Translations under genes and position numbers: made by a program
Notes under the pieces: generated by a model
The model's database searches: none
Told to the model about the DNA's origin: nothing
What the model saw: only the letters and a program-made list of their open reading frames with translations
Assembly: GCA_034436045.1 (NCBI GenBank)
Contig: DAOTVZ010000256.1
Coordinates: 1 to 11,103 of the forward strand
Direction of reading: 5' to 3'
DNA: 11,103 nt
Origin: H111-94 sp034436045
GTDB taxonomy: Bacteria; Chloroflexota; Ktedonobacteria; Ktedonobacterales; Ktedonobacteraceae
Shown here: positions 1 to 5,456 of the stretch, in pieces
How the letters are laid out: each line of letters begins with the position of its first letter
Numbering within the stretch: position 1 is the stretch's first letter

Positions 1-308
1 TGGCCGATCTGGCCGATGGTTTTGTCGCTCTCCCCGGCGGCTTCGGCACCTTCGACGAACTATTCGAGATCACTACCTGGGCACAGATCGGCATTCATAA
101 TAAGCCTGTCTGTCTACTCAATATCGCCCATTACTTTGAACCACTGCTCGCACTGGCACATCACGCCAGTAATGAAGGTTTTATTCCACCAACTCACCTC
201 AAATTACTTATGATGCAAGATAATGTCAAAGAGTTAATTACTCAATTGCTCAACTATCAACCTTATGAACGTGAAGAGAAATGGATAGAATTACCGCCAG
301 CACGCTAG
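1..308 (+). CDS. LOG family protein (cytokinin riboside 5'-monophosphate phosphoribohydrolase-like), 3' part only
   Basis: Reading from base 3, 101 codons remain before TAG at 306-308; the 5' end lies outside the window. The visible part contains PGGFGTFDE, the family signature PGGxGTxxE that binds the phosphoribosyl moiety and supplies the catalytic Glu. It is followed by the typical stretch TTWAQIGIHNKPVCLLN and the 'EGFI' segment. Family members cleave nucleoside 5'-monophosphates to free base and ribose 5-phosphate (the plant LOG reaction, TIGR00730 type) in the cytosol. In bacteria they are often misnamed lysine decarboxylases. The C-terminus is charged and of normal length. No operon partner is visible: 164 bp separate it from the next start. 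Family assignment is firm; the physiological substrate in this organism is not known. Confidence 0.9.
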   Translation, partial: ADLADGFVALPGGFGTFDELFEITTWAQIGIHNKPVCLLNIAHYFEPLLALAHHASNEGFIPPTHLKLLMMQDNVKELITQLLNYQPYEREEKWIELPPAR

Positions 309-472
309 CAGCAGCAGGATATAGATCAACTAGAGAAGCGTCGTAAAGGCCGAAATGTTTTTTGCTAGTGCAGTTTGCTTCTTTTTACGTCACCAAACGC
401 TGTGTCTATCCGTTACATCATCATATAGAAATGAATAGCATGAACTCAACCGTTGATGTGGAAGGAGATTTT

Positions 473-919
473 ATGCCGAGGGAAATCATTCCACCTGCTG
501 CCCACAGTTTTGACAGCAACACCATACTCATTGTGGATGATGACGAGGCCGTCACCCAGTTCTTGCAACAGATTATTGAGGAGGAGACACCCTACCATAC
601 CGTTGTTTTTAACAATGGACAAACAGCTCTTGAACAGGCCCCATCACTTCATCCCTGCCTGCTGCTCATCGATTACCGGTTGCCCGGCATCAACGGCCTG
701 GAGCTGTATGATCGTTTGCAACAGTTTGAGAATACTCGTGGTATTCCCGCTATTATGATGAGTGCTGTTTTGCCCGTGAATGAACTCCAGCAGCGTGGCC
801 TGTATCAGTTGCGTAAACCGATGGATGTTGGTAGCGTTATCCGTATGATTACGCACGCCCTGGCCAGCTTCGAGGAGAGCCTCTGGCAGCAACGAGCGAT
901 GCAAGAGCAGTATCGTTAG
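473..919 (+). CDS. Single-domain response regulator (receiver, CheY-like)
   Basis: A 148-residue protein that is essentially one receiver domain. After about 16 residues of leader come beta-1 'ILIVDDDEAV' with the acidic pocket (D22-D24), the phospho-acceptor Asp in 'LLLIDYRLPGINGLELY' (D67), the conserved Ser/Thr position in 'IMMSA' (S97) and the switch Lys in 'LRKP' (K115). No output domain follows; the last 20 residues are a charged helix. It therefore probably relays phosphate or acts by protein-protein contact, as CheY or Spo0F do. The start at 473 is chosen because GAAGGAG lies 5 bases upstream; the frame is open back to 362, but the upstream ATGs lack such a site. No histidine kinase is adjacent, so its partner cannot be named. 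Confidence 0.88.
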   Translation: MPREIIPPAAHSFDSNTILIVDDDEAVTQFLQQIIEEETPYHTVVFNNGQTALEQAPSLHPCLLLIDYRLPGINGLELYDRLQQFENTRGIPAIMMSAVLPVNELQQRGLYQLRKPMDVGSVIRMITHALASFEESLWQQRAMQEQYR

Positions 920-980
920 TTATCCATCTCGTCTCGCTCGTCCTTTGAGTCCTGAACTATTCCACAACCTGCGACGATTC

Positions 981-989
981 TGCTACAAT
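981..989 (+). promoter_or_regulatory. Extended -10 promoter TGCTACAAT, probably for the small lysine-rich gene
   Basis: TGCTACAAT has the TGn extension and five of six bases of the -10 consensus. The region 17-18 bp upstream (TTCCACA) is a poor -35. Transcription would start near 996, giving a leader of about 65 nt before the GTG start at 1060. The same nine bases recur at 1442-1450. Confidence 0.5.
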
Positions 990-995
990 AAAAAG

Positions 996-1021
996 GCCCT
1001 TTTTGCGAGGGTGACTTTTTT
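996..1021 (+). terminator. Weak hairpin plus T6 tract
   Basis: GCCCT (996-1000) can pair with AGGGT (1008-1012; four Watson-Crick pairs and one G-U) over a 7-nt loop. A run of six T follows at 1016-1021. It could end transcripts from the response regulator gene, or act as an attenuator in the leader of the small gene, whose predicted start site falls at the hairpin. The stem is short, so the call is tentative. Confidence 0.3.
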
Positions 1022-1059
1022 CATTTTACGCTTTACTCGATGGACAGGAGGCGTTTCTC

Positions 1060-1185
1060 GTGGCAAACAAGGAACAACACAAACAGCAAAAGGCAGCGCC
1101 TAAATCAAATAAGCAGAAGAAAGAGGCGCTCAAAGAAAAGAAGGCGAGCAAAGCTGCCGGTAACATTACACTTAAAAAGGAATAG
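1060..1185 (+). CDS. Small lysine-rich hypothetical protein (41 aa)
   Basis: The ORF begins with GTG at 1060, preceded by a strong Shine-Dalgarno sequence (ACAGGAGG, 1044-1051) at 8 nt, and ends with TAG at 1183. The product has 13 Lys in 41 residues and many Ala, Gln and Glu. It has no Cys and no aromatic residue, and reads MANKEQHKQQ...NITLKKE. It is strongly basic, hydrophilic and probably disordered or helical, so a nucleic-acid or ribosome partner is possible, but no family is recognised. Support comes from the ribosome binding site, the upstream extended -10 (981-989) and the biased composition. It lies out of frame with the longer ORF at 1040-1234, which has no comparable start signal. 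Confidence 0.6.
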   Translation: MANKEQHKQQKAAPKSNKQKKEALKEKKASKAAGNITLKKE

Positions 1186-1245
1186 AGTGTTAAGAGAACC
1201 GAAAAAGCTCGCCGGACAAACCCAACCACGATAGAGTCTTAAAAA

Positions 1246-1336
1246 GCAGGGCGACCGCGAGGATACGCCTCTACTATGATTACGAGTATAAGCCGTAAAA
1301 TATCATAGCAGGGGCATATGCTCGTGGTCGCTCTGT
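1246..1336. repeat. Long imperfect inverted repeat (35-position arms, 21-nt loop)
   Basis: The left arm is 1246-1280 and the right arm 1302-1336. Aligned without gaps, 28 of 35 positions are Watson-Crick, four more are G-U/T-G in RNA of the plus strand, and three are mismatches. The innermost seven bases (CTATGAT / ATCATAG) and an eight-base outer block (GCGACC plus flanks) pair well. The loop is 1281-1301. It sits in the 365-bp gap between the small lysine-rich gene and ftsZ, upstream of the ftsZ promoter, and no T tract follows it. It could be a structured RNA, a foldback element remnant or a transcription barrier. Confidence 0.75.
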
Positions 1337-1380
1337 CTGGTACTCTGCCTCGTGATCGCCATGTTTTGCTCGCTCTGTCT
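1328..1380 (+). repeat. 11-bp direct repeat pair in the ftsZ upstream gap
   Basis: TCGCTCTGTCT occurs at 1328-1338 and again at 1370-1380, 42 bp apart, which is close to four helical turns. Interleaved are related blocks: CTCGTGGTCGC (1321), CTCGTGATCGC (1349) and CTCGTGCC (1381). They lie just upstream of the ftsZ -35 element, so they may be protein-binding sites or the residue of local duplication. Confidence 0.45.
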
Positions 1381-1421
1381 CTCGTGCCAAAATCTGACAC
1401 GCCTCAAGTGCTAAAACCCTA

Positions 1422-1450
1422 TTGCAAAAACGTGACACTCTTGCTACAAT
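1422..1450 (+). promoter_or_regulatory. Promoter for ftsZ: TTGCAA-17 bp-TACAAT with TG extension
   Basis: TTGCAA (1422-1427) is separated by 17 bp from TACAAT (1445-1450), which is preceded by TGC. The predicted start site is near 1457, giving a leader of about 94 nt to the first ftsZ ATG. This is the best sigma-70-type match in the left half of the window. Confidence 0.65.
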
Positions 1451-1550
1451 GCGGTTAAGCTAAAAAACCTTTTGATAATCCCGTACACACCTGCTCATGG
1501 TAGCAACTTCCATCTGCGGAGTCTGCTTGATTGGCAGGATTTAGAGGAAG

Positions 1551-3155
1551 ATGGGGGTATGCATGCAATCAAAGCCTCATGATGCATCTAAACGCGGAAA
1601 TTCCCCTGAGCGTTGGGTAGGACAATCCGGCAGGAAAGAGTCGGTTGCTAGACCGGACGTGTACGACGAGCAAGCCGACCAGTGGGCGCTGCTCCGTCAT
1701 GAAGTCGAAGGAGCAAATATGCAGCGATGGAACGAGCGCAATGAGGCCGGTTGGGATGTACGTCACACCGATGCCGAGGCCGTGAATACCCCCTACCTGT
1801 ATGGTGAGCAACAAGAGCAGCAGGTCGATATTGTAGTCGCAGGTATTGGCGGCGGTGGCATGAACGCGGTCAACCGCATGATCAGTACACACGTGCGAGG
1901 GGTACGCTTCGTCGCCATGAACACAGACGCGCAGGTACTCGCGCTTTCGCCCGCGCCCGCACGCCTCTGCCTGGGTCTGCACCACACGAAGGGACTGGGG
2001 GCGGGTGGAAATGCCGCTGTTGGAATGCGTGCCGCCGCCGAAAGCGCCGACGAGATCAAAGCGGCGCTGGGCCATGCCGACCTGGTTTTCATTGCTGCTG
2101 GCATGGGCGGAGGAACCGGCACGGGAGCCGCTCCTGTCGTGGCCTCCATCGCTAAGAAACTCGGTGCGCTCACTGTAGGTATTGTGACACTTCCCTTCTC
2201 TTTTGAAGGCTCTCGGCGACGCCGTGCCGCGATGGAGGGCATCAACGAATTAAGCTCGCAGGTTGACGCATTGATTACTGTCCCCAATGATCGCCTGCTT
2301 GCCACCGTCGGGCGCGACCATAGCCTCTCCGATGCCTTCAAACTGGCCGACGACGTACTACGCCAGGGTGTACAGGGTATTGCTGAGGTCATTAACGTTC
2401 CCGGTATGGTCAACGTTGACTTCGCCGACGTGCGTAGTGTGCTGCGCGAAGCCGGTACCGCGCTGATGAGTATTGGTCAGGGGCAAGGGCGCAATCGTGC
2501 CCAACAGGCCGCCGAGGAAGCGATTGCCGGTGGGTTCCTGAACGTGACCATTCGTGGCGCGAAACGAGTCCTTTTCAATATCAGCGGCGGTGAGGATATG
2601 ACGCTCTTTGAGGTCAATGAAGTTGCCGAACGCATCGGAGAGGCCATCGATGACTCTGCCGACATCATTTTCGGCGCGGTGATCGATCCCGCTCTCAATG
2701 ATAGCATACGCGTGACCCTGATTGCGGCTGGCATGGAAGAGATGCACACTTTGCGCCTACAGACGGTGCGCTCTGACCAGCAGGCCCAGCCTCAGCCACG
2801 TATTGGTACGTGGGGTCAGCGTTCAGTACCACCCTACCGACCAACAGCAGAGCCACACGGCGCTTCACCAACTCCCAGCGCGAGCAATAGCACGCCGCCT
2901 GCCCGATCACCAGCAACGCAACACCCGTCGTCTTCGCCAGAGCAATCACAACAGGCGCAGCCAATGCCCCATCGTCCGGGCGCGCAATCCGCTCAGCCTG
3001 CGCAATCGTCGGCGCAGCCACAGCAGCCACAGCGGCCATTGCGCAGTTTAAGCGATCTGCGCGGCCTGCGTAGTATGGGTCAGCGGAGTGATCGCCGACC
3101 TCGTTACCCTGATGAGGATGAGGGTATCGACGTACCGCCATTTTTAAAACGCTAA
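1551..3155 (+). CDS. ftsZ: Cell division protein FtsZ with long N-terminal extension and C-terminal linker
   Basis: A 534-residue tubulin-like GTPase that polymerises into the cytokinetic ring. Residues 92-400 form the core: GIGGGGMNAVNRMI (98-111), NTDAQ, GLGAGGN, the tubulin signature GGGTGTG (186-192), PFSFEG, VPNDRLL, and the T7 loop NVDFAD (288-293) whose two Asp complete GTP hydrolysis. Residues 405-520 are a disordered P/Q/S/A-rich linker. The end, GIDVPPFLKR, matches the conserved C-terminal peptide that binds membrane tethers such as FtsA or SepF. Some usual residues differ: GAGGNPE reads GAGGNAA, and the SPLL segment reads GGFL. The start is uncertain. ATG 1551 has GAGGA only 2 nt away, whereas in-frame ATG 1719 has AAGGAG at 5 nt and would trim 56 residues, giving 478 aa. 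No ftsA, ftsQ or mur gene is adjacent. Confidence 0.95.
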   Translation: MGVCMQSKPHDASKRGNSPERWVGQSGRKESVARPDVYDEQADQWALLRHEVEGANMQRWNERNEAGWDVRHTDAEAVNTPYLYGEQQEQQVDIVVAGIGGGGMNAVNRMISTHVRGVRFVAMNTDAQVLALSPAPARLCLGLHHTKGLGAGGNAAVGMRAAAESADEIKAALGHADLVFIAAGMGGGTGTGAAPVVASIAKKLGALTVGIVTLPFSFEGSRRRRAAMEGINELSSQVDALITVPNDRLLATVGRDHSLSDAFKLADDVLRQGVQGIAEVINVPGMVNVDFADVRSVLREAGTALMSIGQGQGRNRAQQAAEEAIAGGFLNVTIRGAKRVLFNISGGEDMTLFEVNEVAERIGEAIDDSADIIFGAVIDPALNDSIRVTLIAAGMEEMHTLRLQTVRSDQQAQPQPRIGTWGQRSVPPYRPTAEPHGASPTPSASNSTPPARSPATQHPSSSPEQSQQAQPMPHRPGAQSAQPAQSSAQPQQPQRPLRSLSDLRGLRSMGQRSDRRPRYPDEDEGIDVPPFLKR

Positions 3156-3184
3156 TATCAGATCAGCGTAGCAGCACAGCAAAA

Positions 3185-3210
3185 CGAGGCGCGTATCACT
3201 ACGCGCCTCG
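3185..3210. terminator. Convergent hairpin terminator between ftsZ and the KGG gene
   Basis: An 11-bp perfect stem, CGAGGCGCGTA / TACGCGCCTCG, closes a 4-nt loop (TCAC, 3196-3199). Reading leftward it is followed by TTTT (3184-3181), so it best fits a terminator for the reverse-strand KGG gene. On the plus strand no T tract follows, but the stem may still serve ftsZ. It lies exactly between the two converging stop codons. Confidence 0.75.
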
Positions 3211-3242
3211 CCTCATTATCGTCATAATCTCCGCAAACAGGA

Positions 3243-3518
3243 CTATTGCTCTTTTCCTTCAGCAGCGGCGCGGCCACGCTCACCGCCCTTCTTCCCAATC
3301 CGCGAGTAGAACTCAGACCCCTGTTGGCGTTTGGTAGATTCGCCGCCCTTCTTGCCGATCTCGGCATAGAATTGAGGGCCACGCTTCTCCTTTACCGTCT
3401 CGCCTCCCTTTTTTCCGATTCGTGAGTAGAATTCTGGGCCGTACTTCTCACGCACAGCCTGACCGCCATGCTTCGCTTTCTGAGATCCTGGTTCTGGTCC
3501 ACGCTTACTATTTGCCAT
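3243..3518 (-). CDS. KGG-repeat stress-induced protein (YciG/GsiB-like)
   Basis: A 91-residue, highly charged, glycine-rich protein starting MANSKRGPEP. It is built from 20-residue units beginning K(K/H)GG at residues 16, 36, 56 and 76, each continuing with a pattern like E-T-V-K-E-K-R-G-P-Q-F-Y-x-x-I-G. This is the 'stress-induced bacterial acidophilic repeat motif' (KGG, Pfam PF10685 type), found in Bacillus GsiB and enterobacterial YciG. Such proteins are hydrophilin-like, unstructured and induced by dehydration, heat or entry to stationary phase. The start at 3518 is chosen because the repeats and basic leader follow directly and a GAGAGG lies upstream. The longer frame, open to 3563, adds 15 residues with no family resemblance. 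A possible -10 (TAGAAT, 3584-3579) lies upstream but without a convincing -35. Confidence 0.88.
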   Translation of the reverse strand: MANSKRGPEPGSQKAKHGGQAVREKYGPEFYSRIGKKGGETVKEKRGPQFYAEIGKKGGESTKRQQGSEFYSRIGKKGGERGRAAAEGKEQ

Positions 3519-3652
3519 AGAAAGTCCCGCCTCTCTAAAACTCGATCCACATTTACCCAACAAACAACGCGGTGAGACATTCTACCTTCTTCCGTCCTCC
3601 AACACCACATGCGCGACGCTCACTCATCGACAAGCGATCTGGAGCGCGGAAG

Positions 3653-3689
3653 CGCAGTAATAAGAATATCTCGCTGCTTCCTTACTGCG
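3653..3689. repeat. 8-bp inverted repeat spanning the larB stop codon
   Basis: CGCAGTAA (3653-3660) and TTACTGCG (3682-3689) are perfect inverted copies around a 21-nt loop. On the reverse strand the stem begins inside the last codons of larB. There is no clear T run, so a role in termination or mRNA 3'-end protection is only a suggestion. Confidence 0.35.
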
Positions 3690-4548
3690 ATTGATGCTCT
3701 CGCAGCCGTGCCGACGCAACACGATTGGCCATCAGTGCTGCAACGCTTCCCGCGCCAACACCATTATCGATATTAACTACCGAGAGGCCAGGCGCGCACG
3801 TCTGTAACATCGAGAGCAACGCGGCAAACCCCTTGCCGCCAATGCCATAGCCAACCGACGTTGGCAATCCAATGACAGGAACCGGGGCCAGCCCTGCTAC
3901 GACCGATGGTAAGGCTCCATCCATACCAGCAGCGACGATTATCGCATCTACGTCTTCCGTGAAGAGGCTTCGCAAAGGCTCTAGCAGACGATGGAGTCCT
4001 GCCACACCCACGTCATAAATGCGTGTGATACGGCATCCCATCTCTTCCGCAATCAGTGCCGCCTCCTCTGCTACCGGAATATCAGAAGTGCCAGCACTAA
4101 TCACACCTACATGCCCACCGGTATCACGGCGCACGTAATCAGGGCTATAGATGACCATAGAGCGCGCAGCTTCAGAGACCCGAACAGTGTAGTCCTGGAA
4201 GACCGCTTGTACAGGCGCGAATGTTTCCGGGCGCATTCGGCTAATAATCGCCCGGCCTGAGCCGCGTAGCAACTCCTGAGCCATCGCCACTATCTGTGGC
4301 ACATCCTTAGTTTCACCAAAGATGACCTCCGGCACCCCTTTCCGTCGCTCGCGGCCTGGGTCAGAGCGCGTTTCCACCACTGGCAACTGTGCCGATGATG
4401 CCAATCCTGGTGAGATAGGTTTATAAGCCTTCGTGGCCATCAGATCGTCCGATCTCTGCTGCCCCTCTGTCAGCCCCTGCGTTAGCATGTGGCTGATCCA
4501 TTCCAGATGCTCATCACGCTCATTAACCTCATGAGACATGTTAACCAT
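3682..4548 (-). CDS. larB: LarB, pyridinium-3,5-biscarboxylic acid mononucleotide synthase (NCAIR mutase-like)
   Basis: The C-terminal two thirds resemble PurE-type NCAIR mutases and carry the LarB hallmarks: RKGVPEVIFGETK, ISAGTSDIPVAEEA, the 'VAAGMDGALPSVVAGL' segment, PTSVGYGIGGKG, MLQTCAPG and VVNIDNGVGAGS. In the lar pathway LarB carboxylates and hydrolyses nicotinic acid adenine dinucleotide, the first step toward the nickel-pincer cofactor of lactate racemase and related enzymes. C251 in LQTCAPG corresponds to the cysteine implicated in covalent catalysis in this family. The protein has 288 residues, against about 250 usually; the excess is a charged N-terminal stretch of about 35 residues. 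A GGAGG sits 2 nt before ATG 4548 and 11 nt before ATG 4539, so either start is possible. No larC, larE or larA is in view. Confidence 0.88.
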   Translation of the reverse strand: MVNMSHEVNERDEHLEWISHMLTQGLTEGQQRSDDLMATKAYKPISPGLASSAQLPVVETRSDPGRERRKGVPEVIFGETKDVPQIVAMAQELLRGSGRAIISRMRPETFAPVQAVFQDYTVRVSEAARSMVIYSPDYVRRDTGGHVGVISAGTSDIPVAEEAALIAEEMGCRITRIYDVGVAGLHRLLEPLRSLFTEDVDAIIVAAGMDGALPSVVAGLAPVPVIGLPTSVGYGIGGKGFAALLSMLQTCAPGLSVVNIDNGVGAGSVAALMANRVASARLREHQSQ

Positions 4549-4608
4549 ACCCTCCAGGAAAGACTAATACTCAGCAATATTTACCAGGGAAATCTCTGCA
4601 CACGCTAC

Positions 4609-4637
4609 AGTGTAACATACTTCATGCTCATCAGCAA
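4609..4637 (-). promoter_or_regulatory. Promoter for larB: TTGCTG-17 bp-TACACT with TG extension
   Basis: On the reverse strand, TTGCTG (4637-4632) is followed after exactly 17 bp by TACACT (4614-4609), preceded by TGT. The transcript would start near 4602 and have a leader of about 54 nt before ATG 4548. Confidence 0.5.
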
Positions 4638-4903
4638 GCCATCAAGCGAACAGAAAAGTCTGTGGCACCCATTTATCATCGCCCGTTAGTATTCCATGCC
4701 TCCGAGCGCGATAAACCTGCACTCTCCGCATCCTGCTAACCAACGGGTTCCATCCGAGACGAGCTGGCCCCTCGCCCCATTATGATATACTGTAAGCACG
4801 CTATCCGGCATACGACACTATGCCGTGCTTCTTCATACTTTACACAGTATCCTATGACACTACCGTAATACCCGAAAACCTGTATACGCGAGCCATCAAG
4901 CGA
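4637..4903 (+). repeat. 13-bp direct repeat AGCCATCAAGCGA
   Basis: Identical copies lie at 4637-4649 and 4891-4903. The first overlaps the -35 region of the larB promoter. The second forms most of the loop of the inverted repeat 4880-4916. Two copies in a 416-bp gap are unlikely by chance but not impossible. A shared regulator site for the divergent larB and lipoprotein transcripts is one reading. Confidence 0.4.
4783..4791 (+). promoter_or_regulatory. Extended -10 promoter TGATATACT upstream of the lipoprotein gene
   Basis: TGATATACT matches the extended -10 form, with TATACT five of six to consensus. No good -35 lies 16-18 bp upstream. Transcription would begin near 4797, leaving a leader of about 195 nt before the lipoprotein ATG at 4992. 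Confidence 0.5.
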
Positions 4904-4916
4904 GGTGCGTATACAG
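4794..4916 (+). ncRNA. Putative structured 5' leader with three stem-loops
   Basis: Three hairpins follow the TGATATACT element. (1) AAGCAC 4794-4799 pairs with GTGCTT 4825-4830 outside GGCATA 4807-4812 / TATGCC 4819-4824, with a 7-nt one-sided bulge and 6-nt loop. (2) ATACT 4835-4839 pairs with AGTAT 4846-4850. (3) CTGTATACGC 4880-4889 pairs perfectly with GCGTATACAG 4907-4916 around 17 nt. The rest of the 416-bp gap (4549-4964) shows no convincing gene. This could be a cis-regulatory leader or a small RNA; hairpin 3 could alternatively be a DNA operator. No known riboswitch class is recognised. Confidence 0.4.
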
Positions 4917-4991
4917 ATAGCTGGTGTATGTAACACGGGTCTGTTGCGAAAATCGTTTTAGCGATTGACTGGAATTTTTGGAAAACGGAGC

Positions 4992-5456
4992 ATGAAACCT
5001 GGAATTTTCTCTCTCTCGGCTCTGCTCTGCCTGGTTTTGCTACTCATCTTAAGCGCCTGCGGCCCAACAACAGTAAACCAGCAAGCAGTACAAGCCACCG
5101 TGACGATCAATCCGTCTTTTCAGGAGCAACTCTCGCCTATTCCGACGGCAGCTACCTATCGCTGTGGTGCGTGGGCCTCAAACAATGCCCCTAACCCCTA
5201 TAGCACTATCACGATCTATGCCAGATTGACAAAGAATACTCAAGGCGTGAGCGGGGCTACGGCGCAGGCGGTCGTGCATTTCCAGAATGGCGATCAGACA
5301 CTGGCCCAGGAACCAACCAGCGATAGCGGGGGCTATGTCAGCTTTACGCTGCCCCTCAACGGACAACAACCCCGCCTGGTACCGGCTACTGTGGATGTTA
5401 CCTTTCATGTCAGTAACACCCAGGTCACTTGCCAGGCATTCTTTACACCTGAGTAA
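4992..5456 (+). CDS. Small lipoprotein with a beta-sandwich (Ig-like) domain
   Basis: A 154-residue secreted lipoprotein. The signal peptide has a short charged start (MKPG), a Leu-rich core and the lipobox L-S-A-C, with Cys 23 the expected lipidation site; the mature protein would be anchored on the outer face of the cytoplasmic membrane. The mature part is alternating hydrophobic beta-strand-like sequence ('TITIYARLTKN', 'GATAQAVVHF', 'GGYVSFTLPL', 'VDVTFHVSN') with two further Cys (YRCGAW and VTCQAF) that could form a disulfide. The layout resembles small bacterial Ig-like domains, but no family is named with confidence. ATG 4992 is preferred over an in-frame TTG at 4965 because the signal peptide then has normal length. 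Its stop lies inside the end of the convergent mutM gene. Confidence 0.8.
   Translation: MKPGIFSLSALLCLVLLLILSACGPTTVNQQAVQATVTINPSFQEQLSPIPTAATYRCGAWASNNAPNPYSTITIYARLTKNTQGVSGATAQAVVHFQNGDQTLAQEPTSDSGGYVSFTLPLNGQQPRLVPATVDVTFHVSNTQVTCQAFFTPE

Noticed and set aside
362..472. Longer N-terminus for the response regulator
   Set aside because: The start codons upstream of 473 lack ribosome binding sites, and the receiver domain needs none of these residues.
1040..1234. 64-residue Arg-rich forward ORF
   Set aside because: It is out of frame with the well-supported GTG ORF at 1060 and its ATG has no Shine-Dalgarno sequence; the Arg richness is a frame-shifted reading of AAG/AAA-rich DNA.
1793..2413. 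206-residue reverse-strand ORF inside ftsZ
   Set aside because: It is antisense to the conserved GTPase core, low in complexity (Ser/Ala/Pro/Arg), without a ribosome binding site; a by-product of GC-rich codons.
2695..3141. 148-residue reverse-strand ORF opposite the FtsZ linker
   Set aside because: It mirrors the repetitive P/Q-rich linker and has no family resemblance.
3392..3610. Reverse-strand 72-residue ORF overlapping the KGG gene
   Set aside because: It is a shadow frame of the repetitive KGG gene, with no motif.
4736..4936. 66-residue reverse-strand ORF in the larB-lipoprotein gap
   Set aside because: No ribosome binding site and no protein-like pattern; the hairpins in the same DNA explain the region better.
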